Positions 44,270 to 53,549 of a DNA stretch of 64,000 nucleotides are shown here, one piece after another; the first letter of the stretch is position 1, and each line of letters opens with the position of its first letter. The position numbers and the translations under genes were made by a program. Under the pieces are notes generated by a model. That model was not told where the DNA came from. It did not search any database and was given only the letters and a program-made list of their open reading frames with translations. Source of the DNA: Moorena producens 3L (GTDB lineage: Bacteria > Cyanobacteriota > Cyanobacteriia > Cyanobacteriales > Coleofasciculaceae); contig NZ_GL890930.1 of assembly GCF_000211815.1 (NCBI RefSeq), positions 79,838 to 143,837 on the forward strand. The letters run 5' to 3'.

Positions 44270-45595
44270 ATGACCTCTAGCATACCAGATTTCCACACTA
44301 GAAACTTTAAACTGGGTGCCATGTCATTTCCAGAAAAAGTTATTTACTGGGTGATTGTGCTAACACCGCTCTGGTGGTTGTTGGGAATACAAACACTCTT
44401 CTACCCAGCGGTAGTTGTTGGTTTCTTAGGAGTCAACTTTGACATTGACAAACTCACTAGAAGATCGATACCCGCCTGTATCTGGGCTTGGTTAGGTATG
44501 GCTCTAGTCATGGTCTGGACTGCTACGTTTGGTCTCAATGACGTCGGGTTTGCCTTGCAGAAAATTGCTGCTACGTTCGTAACTTTTTTCAAGAGCTACT
44601 GTTTAATTTTTGCCGCACTGCTCCTACCATTTTGGCATGCCATCAGGGTTAAGGTGGTGACCCGTGCTGTAGCTTGGATGGCAACAGGATATTTAGTGAC
44701 TATCGCCATTGAGATGCTCATGCTGGTAGTGGGATTAGGCAAAGAACCTTTTCTACCGCCCTTAGCCCGTCTAATTCCGGGAGGTGCTTTGAGTTTGCAA
44801 GTTACATTTGCTGACTTACAACCTTTTTTTGGTATCCCTTTACCCAGGACAGTTCTTTACACCCCCGACCCCCCCATTGTAGGGGTGTGTTCCATTCTAA
44901 GTTTTTTCATCTGCTTGGGTGAAGAAAACCGCCGCTTACGTCAAATATCCGTAGCGGGTTGTTTAACCGCTCTGCTAATTAGTTTTAGTCGTTTATCCTG
45001 GGTTTCCTTTGTGATGGCATTGGTGATTACAGCTTGTTTCCGCAGCAGTTTGGCTCGTCAAGGTTCTTTATGGATTGGTTCATTAAGCTCATTACTTTGT
45101 GCTCTTTTGGGAGGTCTGACCTTCAGTGATTTAGTGAAAAAGCCCCTAGAAATCTTCAATAGTGCTCGTGCCGAATCCTCTAAAGACCGGGAACTGGTGG
45201 TTACTAAAACCCTTGAGGCTTGGCAAGAACGCCCTTTGATGGGATGGGGAATTATACAAGGCTCCGTCAAATGGTTTATCTACGACATTGCTTTGGGTTC
45301 CTTTTCAACCTACGCCTCAGTTCTTTATTTGCACGGCATCATTGGCTTTATCTTTTTTATAGGTGCCCTAGGTTCAACCCTTTGGAGTACTTGGATTCCA
45401 GCGATTCGTGGTAACTATCATTGCCAGTGGGCATTTGCCAGTCTGGTGGCTTTGTATATGCTTCTCAACGGAACACCCTTGAGCTGGATGGCAGTGTATT
45501 TGTGGTATTTTTGGGTCTGGTTAGGGGCAATTCTTGCCGAAATACAGCGAAATGAGCAGTTTGTCTCTCGATGGGAGCAGTTATCTAGAACTTGA
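44270..45595 (+). CDS. O-antigen ligase/polymerase-like membrane protein (Wzy-type)
   Basis: The 441-residue protein has about ten hydrophobic segments. The Wzy_C/WaaL-type block is seen after residue 215: RQISVAGCLTALLISFSRLSW, a large loop with ARAESSKDRELVVTKTLEAW, then WQERPLMGWGI. In the Wzy/WaaL fold such proteins join polysaccharide repeat units outside the inner membrane, or transfer the chain to lipid A. I cannot decide between polymerase and ligase. It sits between the flippase and Wzc-like kinase genes. The ATG at 44270 is not preceded by a strong binding site. Confidence 0.88.
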   Translation: MTSSIPDFHTRNFKLGAMSFPEKVIYWVIVLTPLWWLLGIQTLFYPAVVVGFLGVNFDIDKLTRRSIPACIWAWLGMALVMVWTATFGLNDVGFALQKIAATFVTFFKSYCLIFAALLLPFWHAIRVKVVTRAVAWMATGYLVTIAIEMLMLVVGLGKEPFLPPLARLIPGGALSLQVTFADLQPFFGIPLPRTVLYTPDPPIVGVCSILSFFICLGEENRRLRQISVAGCLTALLISFSRLSWVSFVMALVITACFRSSLARQGSLWIGSLSSLLCALLGGLTFSDLVKKPLEIFNSARAESSKDRELVVTKTLEAWQERPLMGWGIIQGSVKWFIYDIALGSFSTYASVLYLHGIIGFIFFIGALGSTLWSTWIPAIRGNYHCQWAFASLVALYMLLNGTPLSWMAVYLWYFWVWLGAILAEIQRNEQFVSRWEQLSRT

Positions 45596-45749
45596 AAATG
45601 TTTGATTGAAAATTAAAAATCAAAAAAATAGACTTTTATTTATTTTTTGAAAATTAGTTATTAGTTCTTATTTATGAAAATTGCTATTGATTAAATTAAT
45701 CATTATATAAATTAAAAATTGACACAAGATTGTATTAGGAATATATCTT

Positions 45750-47777
45750 ATGAAAAAAGTAGTTGCGATCCTGAATAGACATTGGATACTTTTATTAGTT
45801 TTTAATTCTTTGGTGCTTGCAGCTAGCTTTGGAGCCTTTTCTTTATTAAAGCCTTTTTGGATTGCTAAAGCACAGCTAATTCTACCGGAAACAGGCAAGT
45901 TACAAGCTAGTTTAGGAACCCTTGGGTCATTAACTAAGGGGGATTCTGAATTGTCAGCGAAGAGTCATCCTCTGAATATGCAGGCATCTATTCTCAAAAG
46001 TGATGCTTTGATGAGGCGCTTGTTGGAGTCTGACCCAGAGAAAACGGATTTTCAAAGGTTAGTTCAATACAAGCAGTTGTTCGCGGTATCTCCTCACCAG
46101 GAATCGACGACCATCTGGTTGAATGCGACTGGGGCTAGTCCAGAATTAGCAAGAGATCGAGTCAGGGCACTGATCAGTGCGTATCAGGAGCGCCTGAATG
46201 AACTGCGTCAAGCAGATGGTACCACTAGGGTTGAGTTTAATAAGAAAGCGCTCGACCGAGCTAAGCAAAAATTGGATCAGTCTCAGGAGGCATTAGCAAA
46301 GTTTCAGGAATCCTCTGGTTTAGTGAATAGCGAAGCCCAAACTGAAGGACTGGTGAGGGCAATTACTGATCTGAGTATTAGCCAAGCTCAGGCTCAAGCT
46401 GAAGCTCAAGCTAGTCAACATCAGCTTCAAATCCTATCGACTCGTTTGGGTCTTACTCCTAAGCAAGCAATCCGCTCTCTAGGTCTAGCAGAAAACCGGG
46501 ATTACCAGTTTGTGCGGCAGCAGTTGACTGAACTGGAAGCGACTTTGGTCAAAGCTCAAGCTACTTATACTTATGCTCATCCTGAGATCCAAAATCTGCT
46601 GCTACAACGTGAGCAGTTGCAGCAGCAGATTCAACAGTACATCTTTCTAGCAGCTGGTGATACGTTAGTAGACCCGACGCTAACTGATAGTGCTCAAGGA
46701 AGAGCAATGTTAATCCAGCAACTGATTCTGGCGGAAAGTGCTGCTAGTGGTCAACAACAACAAGCGGAGCAATTACAGCAGCAGATTGACCAGATGAAAA
46801 ATACTTTAACGGTGATTCCTGTCCATCAGTCTAGGCTGCTGGAACTAACGCGACAGTACGATGTGGCTGCGGGAGTCTATAACGGTTTAGTTGCTCAAAT
46901 GGAGCAAGTCAATCTTGATGCGTTTAGTGCTTATCCCAATGTACAGGTGCTTGACCCTCCCACTGTTGACGAGAAGCCTGCTGGTCCGAAGAAGTTGTTA
47001 ATCATAGCTAATGGTTTTCTGGCATCGGCAGTGGGTAGTATAGCGCTGGTATTGCTTCTAGAACGGCGCAACCCACTGCTGAGTCCCAAAGACCTACAGG
47101 CAATCAAGTTCCCGATGGTGGTCAATATCCCTCATCTGAGGCACGCTGGTATGGGATTAGAGCTGGGTACAGAAACGGATGTAGAGTTTCAGCGACTAGC
47201 ATCGGTGATTAGCTTACGCTCTGGGGAGGACCGTCGCATCTTGATTACTAGCGCGATGGTCTCAGAAGGCAAAACTACTGTCACTCTGGGATTGGCGACA
47301 GCTCTGGTAGATTTAGGGTTTCGGGTCTTGGTAGTGGATGGAGATTTCCGACAGGCAACCCTTTCTCAGCGCTTGGGTCATCACCATGACCCCCTCAAAC
47401 CCGGACAGCCGGTGAAGATCCAACCGAGTCTTGACTTACTGCCTACCTCCCACAAAAAAGGCAAAATTGTGGAGCTGGTGACCCAGGGTAAATTTGAGCA
47501 GAGCCTAGCTACTGCGGAGGAATCGGGTGACTATGACTATGTTTTGATTGACAGTGCTCCGGTCAGTATGACCAGTGAAACTGCCCTGATGGCTGCTGTC
47601 ATCGGTAATTTGTTGTTTGTTGTTCGACCTGAGATTAGTAAGCGTGACTTTGTCAGTGACAGCTTGGAACAACTGGCTCAGCACAATGCTCAACTGTTGG
47701 GTTTGGTGGTGAATGGGGTAGAAACTAAGTCCAAACCCTACTTATACAGATCTAGTGATAGTTTAGTGAAGTCATAA
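45750..47777 (+). CDS. Polysaccharide co-polymerase/tyrosine autokinase (Wzc-like)
   Basis: A 675-residue protein with an N-terminal Wzz-like domain: two membrane segments (about 11-32 and 418-440) enclose a periplasmic coiled coil (about 150-330, rich in Gln/Ala/Leu) and a GNVR-like region. The C-terminal cytoplasmic BY-kinase domain has Walker A SAMVSEGKTTVT, Walker A' VLVVDGDFRQ and Walker B YVLIDSAP. Only one or two tyrosines (PYLYRS) are near the tail, fewer than in E. coli Wzc. It controls chain length and links synthesis to export. The next gene starts 3 bases downstream, but is dead. A second paralogue lies at 61601. Confidence 0.94.
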   Translation: MKKVVAILNRHWILLLVFNSLVLAASFGAFSLLKPFWIAKAQLILPETGKLQASLGTLGSLTKGDSELSAKSHPLNMQASILKSDALMRRLLESDPEKTDFQRLVQYKQLFAVSPHQESTTIWLNATGASPELARDRVRALISAYQERLNELRQADGTTRVEFNKKALDRAKQKLDQSQEALAKFQESSGLVNSEAQTEGLVRAITDLSISQAQAQAEAQASQHQLQILSTRLGLTPKQAIRSLGLAENRDYQFVRQQLTELEATLVKAQATYTYAHPEIQNLLLQREQLQQQIQQYIFLAAGDTLVDPTLTDSAQGRAMLIQQLILAESAASGQQQQAEQLQQQIDQMKNTLTVIPVHQSRLLELTRQYDVAAGVYNGLVAQMEQVNLDAFSAYPNVQVLDPPTVDEKPAGPKKLLIIANGFLASAVGSIALVLLLERRNPLLSPKDLQAIKFPMVVNIPHLRHAGMGLELGTETDVEFQRLASVISLRSGEDRRILITSAMVSEGKTTVTLGLATALVDLGFRVLVVDGDFRQATLSQRLGHHHDPLKPGQPVKIQPSLDLLPTSHKKGKIVELVTQGKFEQSLATAEESGDYDYVLIDSAPVSMTSETALMAAVIGNLLFVVRPEISKRDFVSDSLEQLAQHNAQLLGLVVNGVETKSKPYLYRSSDSLVKS

Positions 47778-47780
47778 GCG

Positions 47781-48868
47781 ATGAAACGTAGAACATTACT
47801 CCAGCTAGCTTTATCTGGCGCTGCGATCGCATTCCTCTTACCAAGACTCTTTGATAAGCAAAGCGCTACTAATTCGGTAAGAGCATCACCAATACAAAAT
47901 TTGTGGTTGTCCGGAAAGTCAATTAAAACTAAAGTTAGGGTGGATTGGGCAAAGCCAGTCGCACAAACTACACCCTTCACCTTTGGCTCCAACGACTACG
48001 AAATTACTATTCTGGAAAAGGCATCAGACTAGGTTTTCCAGAAGCATTTGGCGGAACTGGATATCAGGTTAATTCGTATTCACCATATCGATCTATGGGA
48101 ACGTTGGACTAACCGAGCTACGAAAAGCTGGGACGAGGCAAAAATTCAAGCCTGCTACGATGCCTCTTATCCCCAAAAGCCTACCATTATCCAAAACATT
48201 CCCCGCTGGCCCAGTTGGATGGCTACAGATCCGGATGGTCTACTTTCGAGAAAGGAGAATATATAGCAGTCGCCAGGGCAGTTAGGACATGACAAAAGTC
48301 TCACACCCTTTGTAAGCGCAAGAGTTTTACTTCTGACAAATGACTTCTGACAAATGACTTCTGCTATAACATCAACTACTCATGGAACTCTGGTGAAGAC
48401 CGTCAGAATACCCATGTCGGCGCGGTTTGGTTTGCTTCAGTATTCAAACATTTAGCTGACGCTGGGATTGACATGGCGACCTCCTGGCATCTCAAGGATA
48501 AGTATTACGGCATGATCGACCCAAGTAATAATCTGCGACCTGCTGCAACTGTATTTCCCTGGGCGATCAAGTACCTGACTGGCAAGGTGATGTACACCCA
48601 GAGCGGCCATAAGTTTGTGGAGGCTATGGCAATAGAGCAGTCCAATGAACTGCGATCGCTATTGTTGATCAATAAATCAGCCAAACCTGCCAGCATCAGG
48701 ATTGAGGGAGCACTGGATTTTCCCGACACTGAAAGCCTAAAAAGGCTACCCATGTTTTCTTTAGATACCAACGCTGTCAAGAGCAAGACCCTAGCAACAA
48801 GACTACTGAAGTACTCATCGGTGAGATTTAATCCTTACTCTCTTGTGTTACTGGGTTTGAGTAATTAG
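47781..48868 (+). pseudogene. Inactivated glycoside-hydrolase-like gene
   Basis: The N-terminus (MKRRTLLQLALSGAAIAFLL) is a twin-arginine-like signal. The frame reads to a TAG at 48030-48032, yet continues in the same frame as FQKHLAELDIRLIRIHHIDLW. A 103-bp MITE-like element begins at 48264 and its first bases provide the next stop. The remainder (from about 48369) reads INYSWNSGEDRQNTHVGAVW and LADAGIDMATSWHLKD to the natural stop at 48868, in another frame. The sequence is reminiscent of clan-A family glycosidases (GH39-like), but the middle and likely catalytic part is missing. It would have been translated with wzc (3-base gap) and exported to trim the polysaccharide. Confidence 0.8.
48264..48366. 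mobile_element. MITE-like element, family A copy 2
   Basis: 103 bp with ends TAGCAG and CTGCTA, flanked by TA on both sides. It is the reverse orientation of the element at 35222-35323, with identical sequence over the first 40 bases (TAGCAGTCGCCAGGGCAGTT and onward) and a different number of heptamers near the other end. It interrupts the glycosidase-like gene, and its first three bases form an in-frame stop. Confidence 0.88.
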
Positions 48869-49045
48869 TGATTAGGCATTAGCCATTAGGCATGATAGCA
48901 CTAGGTATTAAGTACCAGAACCATTAGACAACAGAAGTGAAAAAGATTCAGTGAAAAAAATTCACCGAAGCCTTACCCCACTTCAGCCAACACCTAAACA
49001 CTAAAAATTAACACCTAACAGCTTGCTCTAACTCTCAAAACTAAA

Positions 49046-49654
49046 TTGACAGAGTACTTAGTCCTTTTGATTCACCAATTTCGTGTCATGCAGCAGATTA
49101 ATCACCCATTTCTGAAATTTATCGCTCATCTTTATTTTGAGGCTAAGGGTTTATACTATCAGTTTCGATACCCCAATCTCACCCTTGCCAAAGGAGTGCA
49201 GATCAAAGGCTCTCTTCAGGTAGCAGGTAGCGTTAAGGTAGTGATTGGCTCAGGTTCTCGCTTGGGTAAAGAGGTATTTATCTATGGTTCTGGTAACGTC
49301 AATATTGGTTCAAATGTACTGCTTAATGGGCCTTGTATAGGTTGCGAGTGCTCAATTACCGTGGGAGATGAATGTCTAATTTCTGACTGCTTTCTTGCTG
49401 ATAGCGATTACCATAACCTACAACCCCACCTGCGTCACTGTCCTCCAGGACCAAAGGTTTCAGCTGAGATTGTGATTGAGCGAAATGTCTGGATTGGAGC
49501 CAGAGCTACGGTGATGAAAGGGGTACACATTGGGGAAAATAGTGTAGTAGGTTTAGGCAGTGTGGTTCGTAAGTCTGTCCCTCCCGGCGTGGTAGTTATT
49601 GGGAATCCCCAGCAAATTGTGAAGCATTTCAAACCAGTCAGTAAGACTCTGTGA
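49046..49654 (+). CDS. Hexapeptide-repeat acyltransferase (LbH, CysE/NodL-like)
   Basis: The 202-residue protein has left-handed parallel beta-helix repeats from about residue 45 to 165, with hexapeptide hits such as IGSGSRLGKEVFIYG, IGSNVLLNG and the terminal VVGLGSVVRKSVPPGVVVIGNP. The conserved catalytic-type histidine lies in LADSDYHNL. Such enzymes acetylate sugars, serine or other small acceptors with acetyl-CoA. In this locus an O-acetyl modification of exopolysaccharide is a reasonable guess. The start is TTG 49046 (or ATG 49088); neither has a strong binding site. Confidence 0.87.
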   Translation: MTEYLVLLIHQFRVMQQINHPFLKFIAHLYFEAKGLYYQFRYPNLTLAKGVQIKGSLQVAGSVKVVIGSGSRLGKEVFIYGSGNVNIGSNVLLNGPCIGCECSITVGDECLISDCFLADSDYHNLQPHLRHCPPGPKVSAEIVIERNVWIGARATVMKGVHIGENSVVGLGSVVRKSVPPGVVVIGNPQQIVKHFKPVSKTL

Positions 49655-49742
49655 CTGAAAACTTTGGTACTGACAGGCTTTATTGTTTCTAGAGCATTGC
49701 TTGAGTAATCAAATTTCAGGGAAAATCTATAGATTTCAATTA

Positions 49743-49846
49743 CCCGATCACCCGATCACCCGATCACCCGATCACCCGATCACCCGATCACCCGATCACC
49801 CGATCACCCGATCACCCGATCACCCGATCACCCGATCACCCGATCA
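49743..49846. repeat. Octamer tandem array (CCCGATCA), 13 units
   Basis: Thirteen exact copies of an 8-bp unit over 104 bases. It lies between the acyltransferase and comF, 22 bases from the end of comF. The repeat reads open in all frames; the resulting peptide repeat is an artefact. Confidence 0.95.
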
Positions 49847-49868
49847 TCAACTGATCCAAGTTTTCTGA

Positions 49869-50558
49869 TTACTTTACCGATGCTGTAGATGTTGCGATCG
49901 CAACTGACCCATATACGGTTATTCCATGCTTTCTCAGGGTTTGGGTGGCTGATTTGACTGTAGCTCCGCTGGTGTAGATATCATCTAGGATTAGTACGGG
50001 TGAGGTGCTATGATGTCTGAGAAAGTGTTTACCAATAATAAAGGCATCTGCTAGGTTTTGCGCTCGCTCTTGGACAGATAAACTAAACTGAGGTTGAGTT
50101 GCCCGGACTCTTTCTAAACCCAGTGGTGCTTGTTTGTAACCAGTGAATTCACAAAAACTTTGGGCAATTAGCTCTGCCTGGTTGTAACCTCTTTGTCGCT
50201 TTTTTGTAGGGTGCATGGGAATGGGAACTACTATTAATTTTTGCTTTTGGCTACGGGTGGCAGAGGATTTTAACCAAGCTTTACCCAGCCAATGGCCCAA
50301 GGGATGTGCTAGCTGGGGTTGGTTTTCATATTTCAGGGCAGCAAGTAATCGTTTTAATGGACCACCGTAATTGCCCCAGACAAACACTGGGAGATTTTGA
50401 TTACATAAAAATTGATTTTTGTCAAGTTGGCAGCGGAGTAACTGCTGCTCGCAATAATCACACAATTCATCAGAGGCAGGTCGCTCACATAGGGGACAGT
50501 TCGATTTCAGAAAGAGACTTAATAGACCGTTTTTAAGGGTCTGAATTCCCTGTAACAT
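49869..50558 (-). CDS. comF: ComF family phosphoribosyltransferase-like protein
   Basis: The 229-residue protein has an N-terminal zinc-binding region (CPLCERPASDELCDYC), then LLAALKYENQPQLAHPLG, IVVPIPMHPTKKRQRGYNQAE and the PRPP-binding loop LILDDIYTSGATVKSA. These are the ComF hallmarks. ComF proteins are needed for natural transformation in many bacteria, probably in DNA handling at the uptake channel, but their enzyme reaction is unclear. The ATG (50558) fits the family. It stands alone in a polysaccharide neighbourhood, with an octamer array just beyond its stop. Confidence 0.93.
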   Translation of the reverse strand: MLQGIQTLKNGLLSLFLKSNCPLCERPASDELCDYCEQQLLRCQLDKNQFLCNQNLPVFVWGNYGGPLKRLLAALKYENQPQLAHPLGHWLGKAWLKSSATRSQKQKLIVVPIPMHPTKKRQRGYNQAELIAQSFCEFTGYKQAPLGLERVRATQPQFSLSVQERAQNLADAFIIGKHFLRHHSTSPVLILDDIYTSGATVKSATQTLRKHGITVYGSVAIATSTASVK

Positions 50559-50791
50559 AATTTTGGGGATTTATTTGGCATGATATTTCTAAAGATGCCA
50601 AGACTAACCCTAAGAATCCCTCAGTATTTCTACCGTTTTCTGCTTCTAAGAGCGTGATGCAAAGCATAGGAAGGATTAATAATATCATGTCCAGTTGACG
50701 ACTTATCATTCTTGGTTGAGAGTCAATTTTTAATTAACGATTTAGGTGAATACGACGTGATTAATGGTAAGAGATATTATGCCTTCAAGAT

Positions 50792-53440
50792 ATGATGCCA
50801 AAATCCCGGAGGAATAACAGGATTAGGCGGCGATTTGTGGATAATCTTTACTCTCTTGATCTGATTCAACCTTCAGACTATCCCTTGGTGGGCAATGAAG
50901 CCTTTAACTTAAGTCAGCTCTGGCAACGGGATTATCCGGTTGTACCTGGCTTTGTGGTGAGTGCAAAGGCATTGTGGGAATTTATCGCAATTTTAGGTGA
51001 GTCTGAACCCCTGTTAGCTGATTTACCTTCTTCTTATCTTTACGTAGATGTAGACAATCCTCGCCAGCTACAGCAAGTGGCTCAGCAAATTCGTCACAAA
51101 ATTCAAGGGGCGACTTTAGGTTCGGTGTTGGCATCAACCCTATCCGAGATAGCAGAAACTACACTCGCCCCAGCAACAATTTTTCACCCTTCCTTATCCA
51201 TGACATCACCAGGGTCGGGAATTGAGCAGGACACTGGGGAAACTGAAGTGGCAAGATTAGATCAACCCCAGATTTTTTCAACCTTACCAGAGAAAATTTT
51301 GGGATCCTATATTTGCCCTAGGCAACCACTCGCAATGGAACTGTCTTTAAAACAGGTTTGGGCAGAACTATTTCGCGCCAGAAGTCTATTTTACTGGCAA
51401 CGGCATAGTATTGGTCTCCAGCAGCTCAATTTGGCAGTCTTGATACAACCGATGTGGGATGCGATCGCTTCTGGTAAACTCCAGATTAACCAAGCTGAGG
51501 GTTACATCCAAGCGACTTGGGGGTTAGGTACTGCATTGGCGAAGGGGGAAGTAGTGCCAGACTATTACCAAATTGAGATCGAAACTGGTATTGTGCTAGC
51601 CTCACGACTGGGTCGTAAAACCCGTGCCTATGGGTTGTGTCTGGAACCAGACTCATTATCACTAACCCAGAACACTGTGCAAGCCTATCTACTCAGTGAG
51701 GAGCAACAAAAACAGTACACCCTAAAGGATAAATACCTCCAAGAGCTAATTACTATCAGTCAGCGTCTAGTTGCTGATATTAGTCCTACCTTTTCCCTAG
51801 AGTGGACACTATGGCAAACCTCAGAAAACTCAGAACCACAGTTACAAATTACGAAATTTAGTGCTCAAACTGGGCAAAAGTGGGATGCTAGCCAGTTGAG
51901 GGTTGAACCGTTACATCATGCTTCCAATGTAGCTTACTCTGTTGGTTCTACTACTTCCTACGGCAAGCTGTTTACGTCTGTACAAGTGAGTAGCCGACCC
52001 AATGTGCTTGAAGCCTCATCGGACTCCATTGGGAGCAACTCTAGTGAACACACTGTCAACCCATCCATCACGCCTATGCTTGTGAGAGGATTACCCGCAG
52101 CACCAGGAAGAGTTAAAGCCACTGCTCATGTGATATCGGGTGAGGGCAAAAACGTCTCAGCAATCCTCTCTGGTAGAATTTTGGTTGCCCAAAGTGTTTC
52201 TCCTGACTGGCTACCTGGGCTCAAGCACGTAGCCGCTATTATTACTGAACAAGGAGGGATAACTAGTCATGCTGGGATTATTGCTAGAGAACTTGGTATT
52301 CCCTGTGTTGTGGGTGCGGCTGGTATTACCCAAATTGTAGAAACTGGGGAGTCTCTACTCGTGGATGGGGGACAGGGGGAAGTTTATCGGCTAGGAACTA
52401 AGCAAGGGTTTCCGGTTGAAAAATTGCATGGCTCAGGATTAAGAGAAAGGGAAGCAAAAGTAAACTTTCAACCTTCTAACTTTCAAAATACTTTCCCCAT
52501 TGCTACTCAACTATTGGTTAATCTTAGCCAGCGGGACTCCCTAGAAAAAATTGTGGGTTTGCCAGTGGATGGAGTGGGGTTATTGCGTTCAGAACTGATG
52601 ATGTTGGAGATTTTGAATAATCTGCACCCCAGTCAGTGGCACAGACAGGGCAATGAACATGAGTTGGTAGAACGCTTGGCTCAGTTAATTGTTCAATTTA
52701 CGGTTACCTTGGCACCACGTCCTGTATTTTATCGCTCCACGGATTGGCGCTCCCATGAATTTCCATCCCTGAGTGGGGATCACCTGGTAACGGAAGCGGA
52801 AGTTAACCCGATGCTTGGTCTACGTGGCACTCGTCGCTATCTGAGTGACCCAGCTAGCTTTGATGTAGAACTGGCAGCTTTACAGGAGGTTTATGCTTAC
52901 GGCTGCAGGAATTTACGGCTGATTTTGCCCTTTGTACGTACTGTGGAAGAGTTTACCTTTTGCCGCCGTCGGGTAGAACAGGTAGGACTTACTGATAATC
53001 CTGATTTTCAACTTTGGATTATGGCAGAAGTACCATCTGTGTTGTTTCTGCTACCAGACTATGTTAGAGCAGGTGTTCAAGGAATTTCTATTGGTACTAA
53101 TGATTTGACGCAACTTTTACTAGGAGCTGATCGGGAACAGAGGCAGTTGGAAACACTGGTGGCAGGGTGCCATCCAGTGGTCAAGCAAGCAATTCAGCAA
53201 TTAATCGAAATGGCAAAGGAAGCTGGTATTCCTTGCTCAATTTGTGGTCAAGCTACGGTTCAGGATCCGGAACTCATTGATTTGTTGGTGCAGTGGGGAA
53301 TTACTTCGATTTCTGTTGATGTTAAAGATGTGGAAGGGACTTACCAGGCAATTACTCGTGCTGAGCAACGTTTACTCTTGGAAGCAGCACGAAATAAGTC
53401 AAAAGGCTTGGGTGTAAAAGGCCAAGGGGAAAACATATAA
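50792..53440 (+). CDS. PEP-utilizing enzyme (phosphoenolpyruvate synthase-like)
   Basis: An 882-residue protein with an N-terminal PEP/pyruvate-binding ATP-grasp region (about 20-360), a mobile phosphohistidine domain (about 440-510, with ITEQGGITSHAGIIARELGIPC, histidine in TSHAG), and a C-terminal TIM-barrel PEP-utilizing domain (about 560-870, with MLGLRGTRRYL, GISIGTNDLTQLLLGADRE and CSICGQATVQDP). It would interconvert pyruvate and PEP with ATP, or phosphorylate another substrate. The N-terminal part looks diverged from E. coli PpsA (a Ser/Thr-rich insert follows around residues 395-435), so the substrate is uncertain. It has no close partner on its strand. Confidence 0.85.
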   Translation: MMPKSRRNNRIRRRFVDNLYSLDLIQPSDYPLVGNEAFNLSQLWQRDYPVVPGFVVSAKALWEFIAILGESEPLLADLPSSYLYVDVDNPRQLQQVAQQIRHKIQGATLGSVLASTLSEIAETTLAPATIFHPSLSMTSPGSGIEQDTGETEVARLDQPQIFSTLPEKILGSYICPRQPLAMELSLKQVWAELFRARSLFYWQRHSIGLQQLNLAVLIQPMWDAIASGKLQINQAEGYIQATWGLGTALAKGEVVPDYYQIEIETGIVLASRLGRKTRAYGLCLEPDSLSLTQNTVQAYLLSEEQQKQYTLKDKYLQELITISQRLVADISPTFSLEWTLWQTSENSEPQLQITKFSAQTGQKWDASQLRVEPLHHASNVAYSVGSTTSYGKLFTSVQVSSRPNVLEASSDSIGSNSSEHTVNPSITPMLVRGLPAAPGRVKATAHVISGEGKNVSAILSGRILVAQSVSPDWLPGLKHVAAIITEQGGITSHAGIIARELGIPCVVGAAGITQIVETGESLLVDGGQGEVYRLGTKQGFPVEKLHGSGLREREAKVNFQPSNFQNTFPIATQLLVNLSQRDSLEKIVGLPVDGVGLLRSELMMLEILNNLHPSQWHRQGNEHELVERLAQLIVQFTVTLAPRPVFYRSTDWRSHEFPSLSGDHLVTEAEVNPMLGLRGTRRYLSDPASFDVELAALQEVYAYGCRNLRLILPFVRTVEEFTFCRRRVEQVGLTDNPDFQLWIMAEVPSVLFLLPDYVRAGVQGISIGTNDLTQLLLGADREQRQLETLVAGCHPVVKQAIQQLIEMAKEAGIPCSICGQATVQDPELIDLLVQWGITSISVDVKDVEGTYQAITRAEQRLLLEAARNKSKGLGVKGQGENI

Positions 53441-53549
53441 ATATATAGAAGTTCCCAATTGGATGATGAGATCCAGTCCAGTAGTATCGGTGAACACTAC
53501 CACGTACCACGGGACAGGATCTGATTTGGTTTATCTGGTCTGACCTAGG

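Noticed and set aside
49683..49868. Plus-strand frame with repeated PDHPITRS peptide
   Set aside because: Created by the CCCGATCA array; no start signal and no family.
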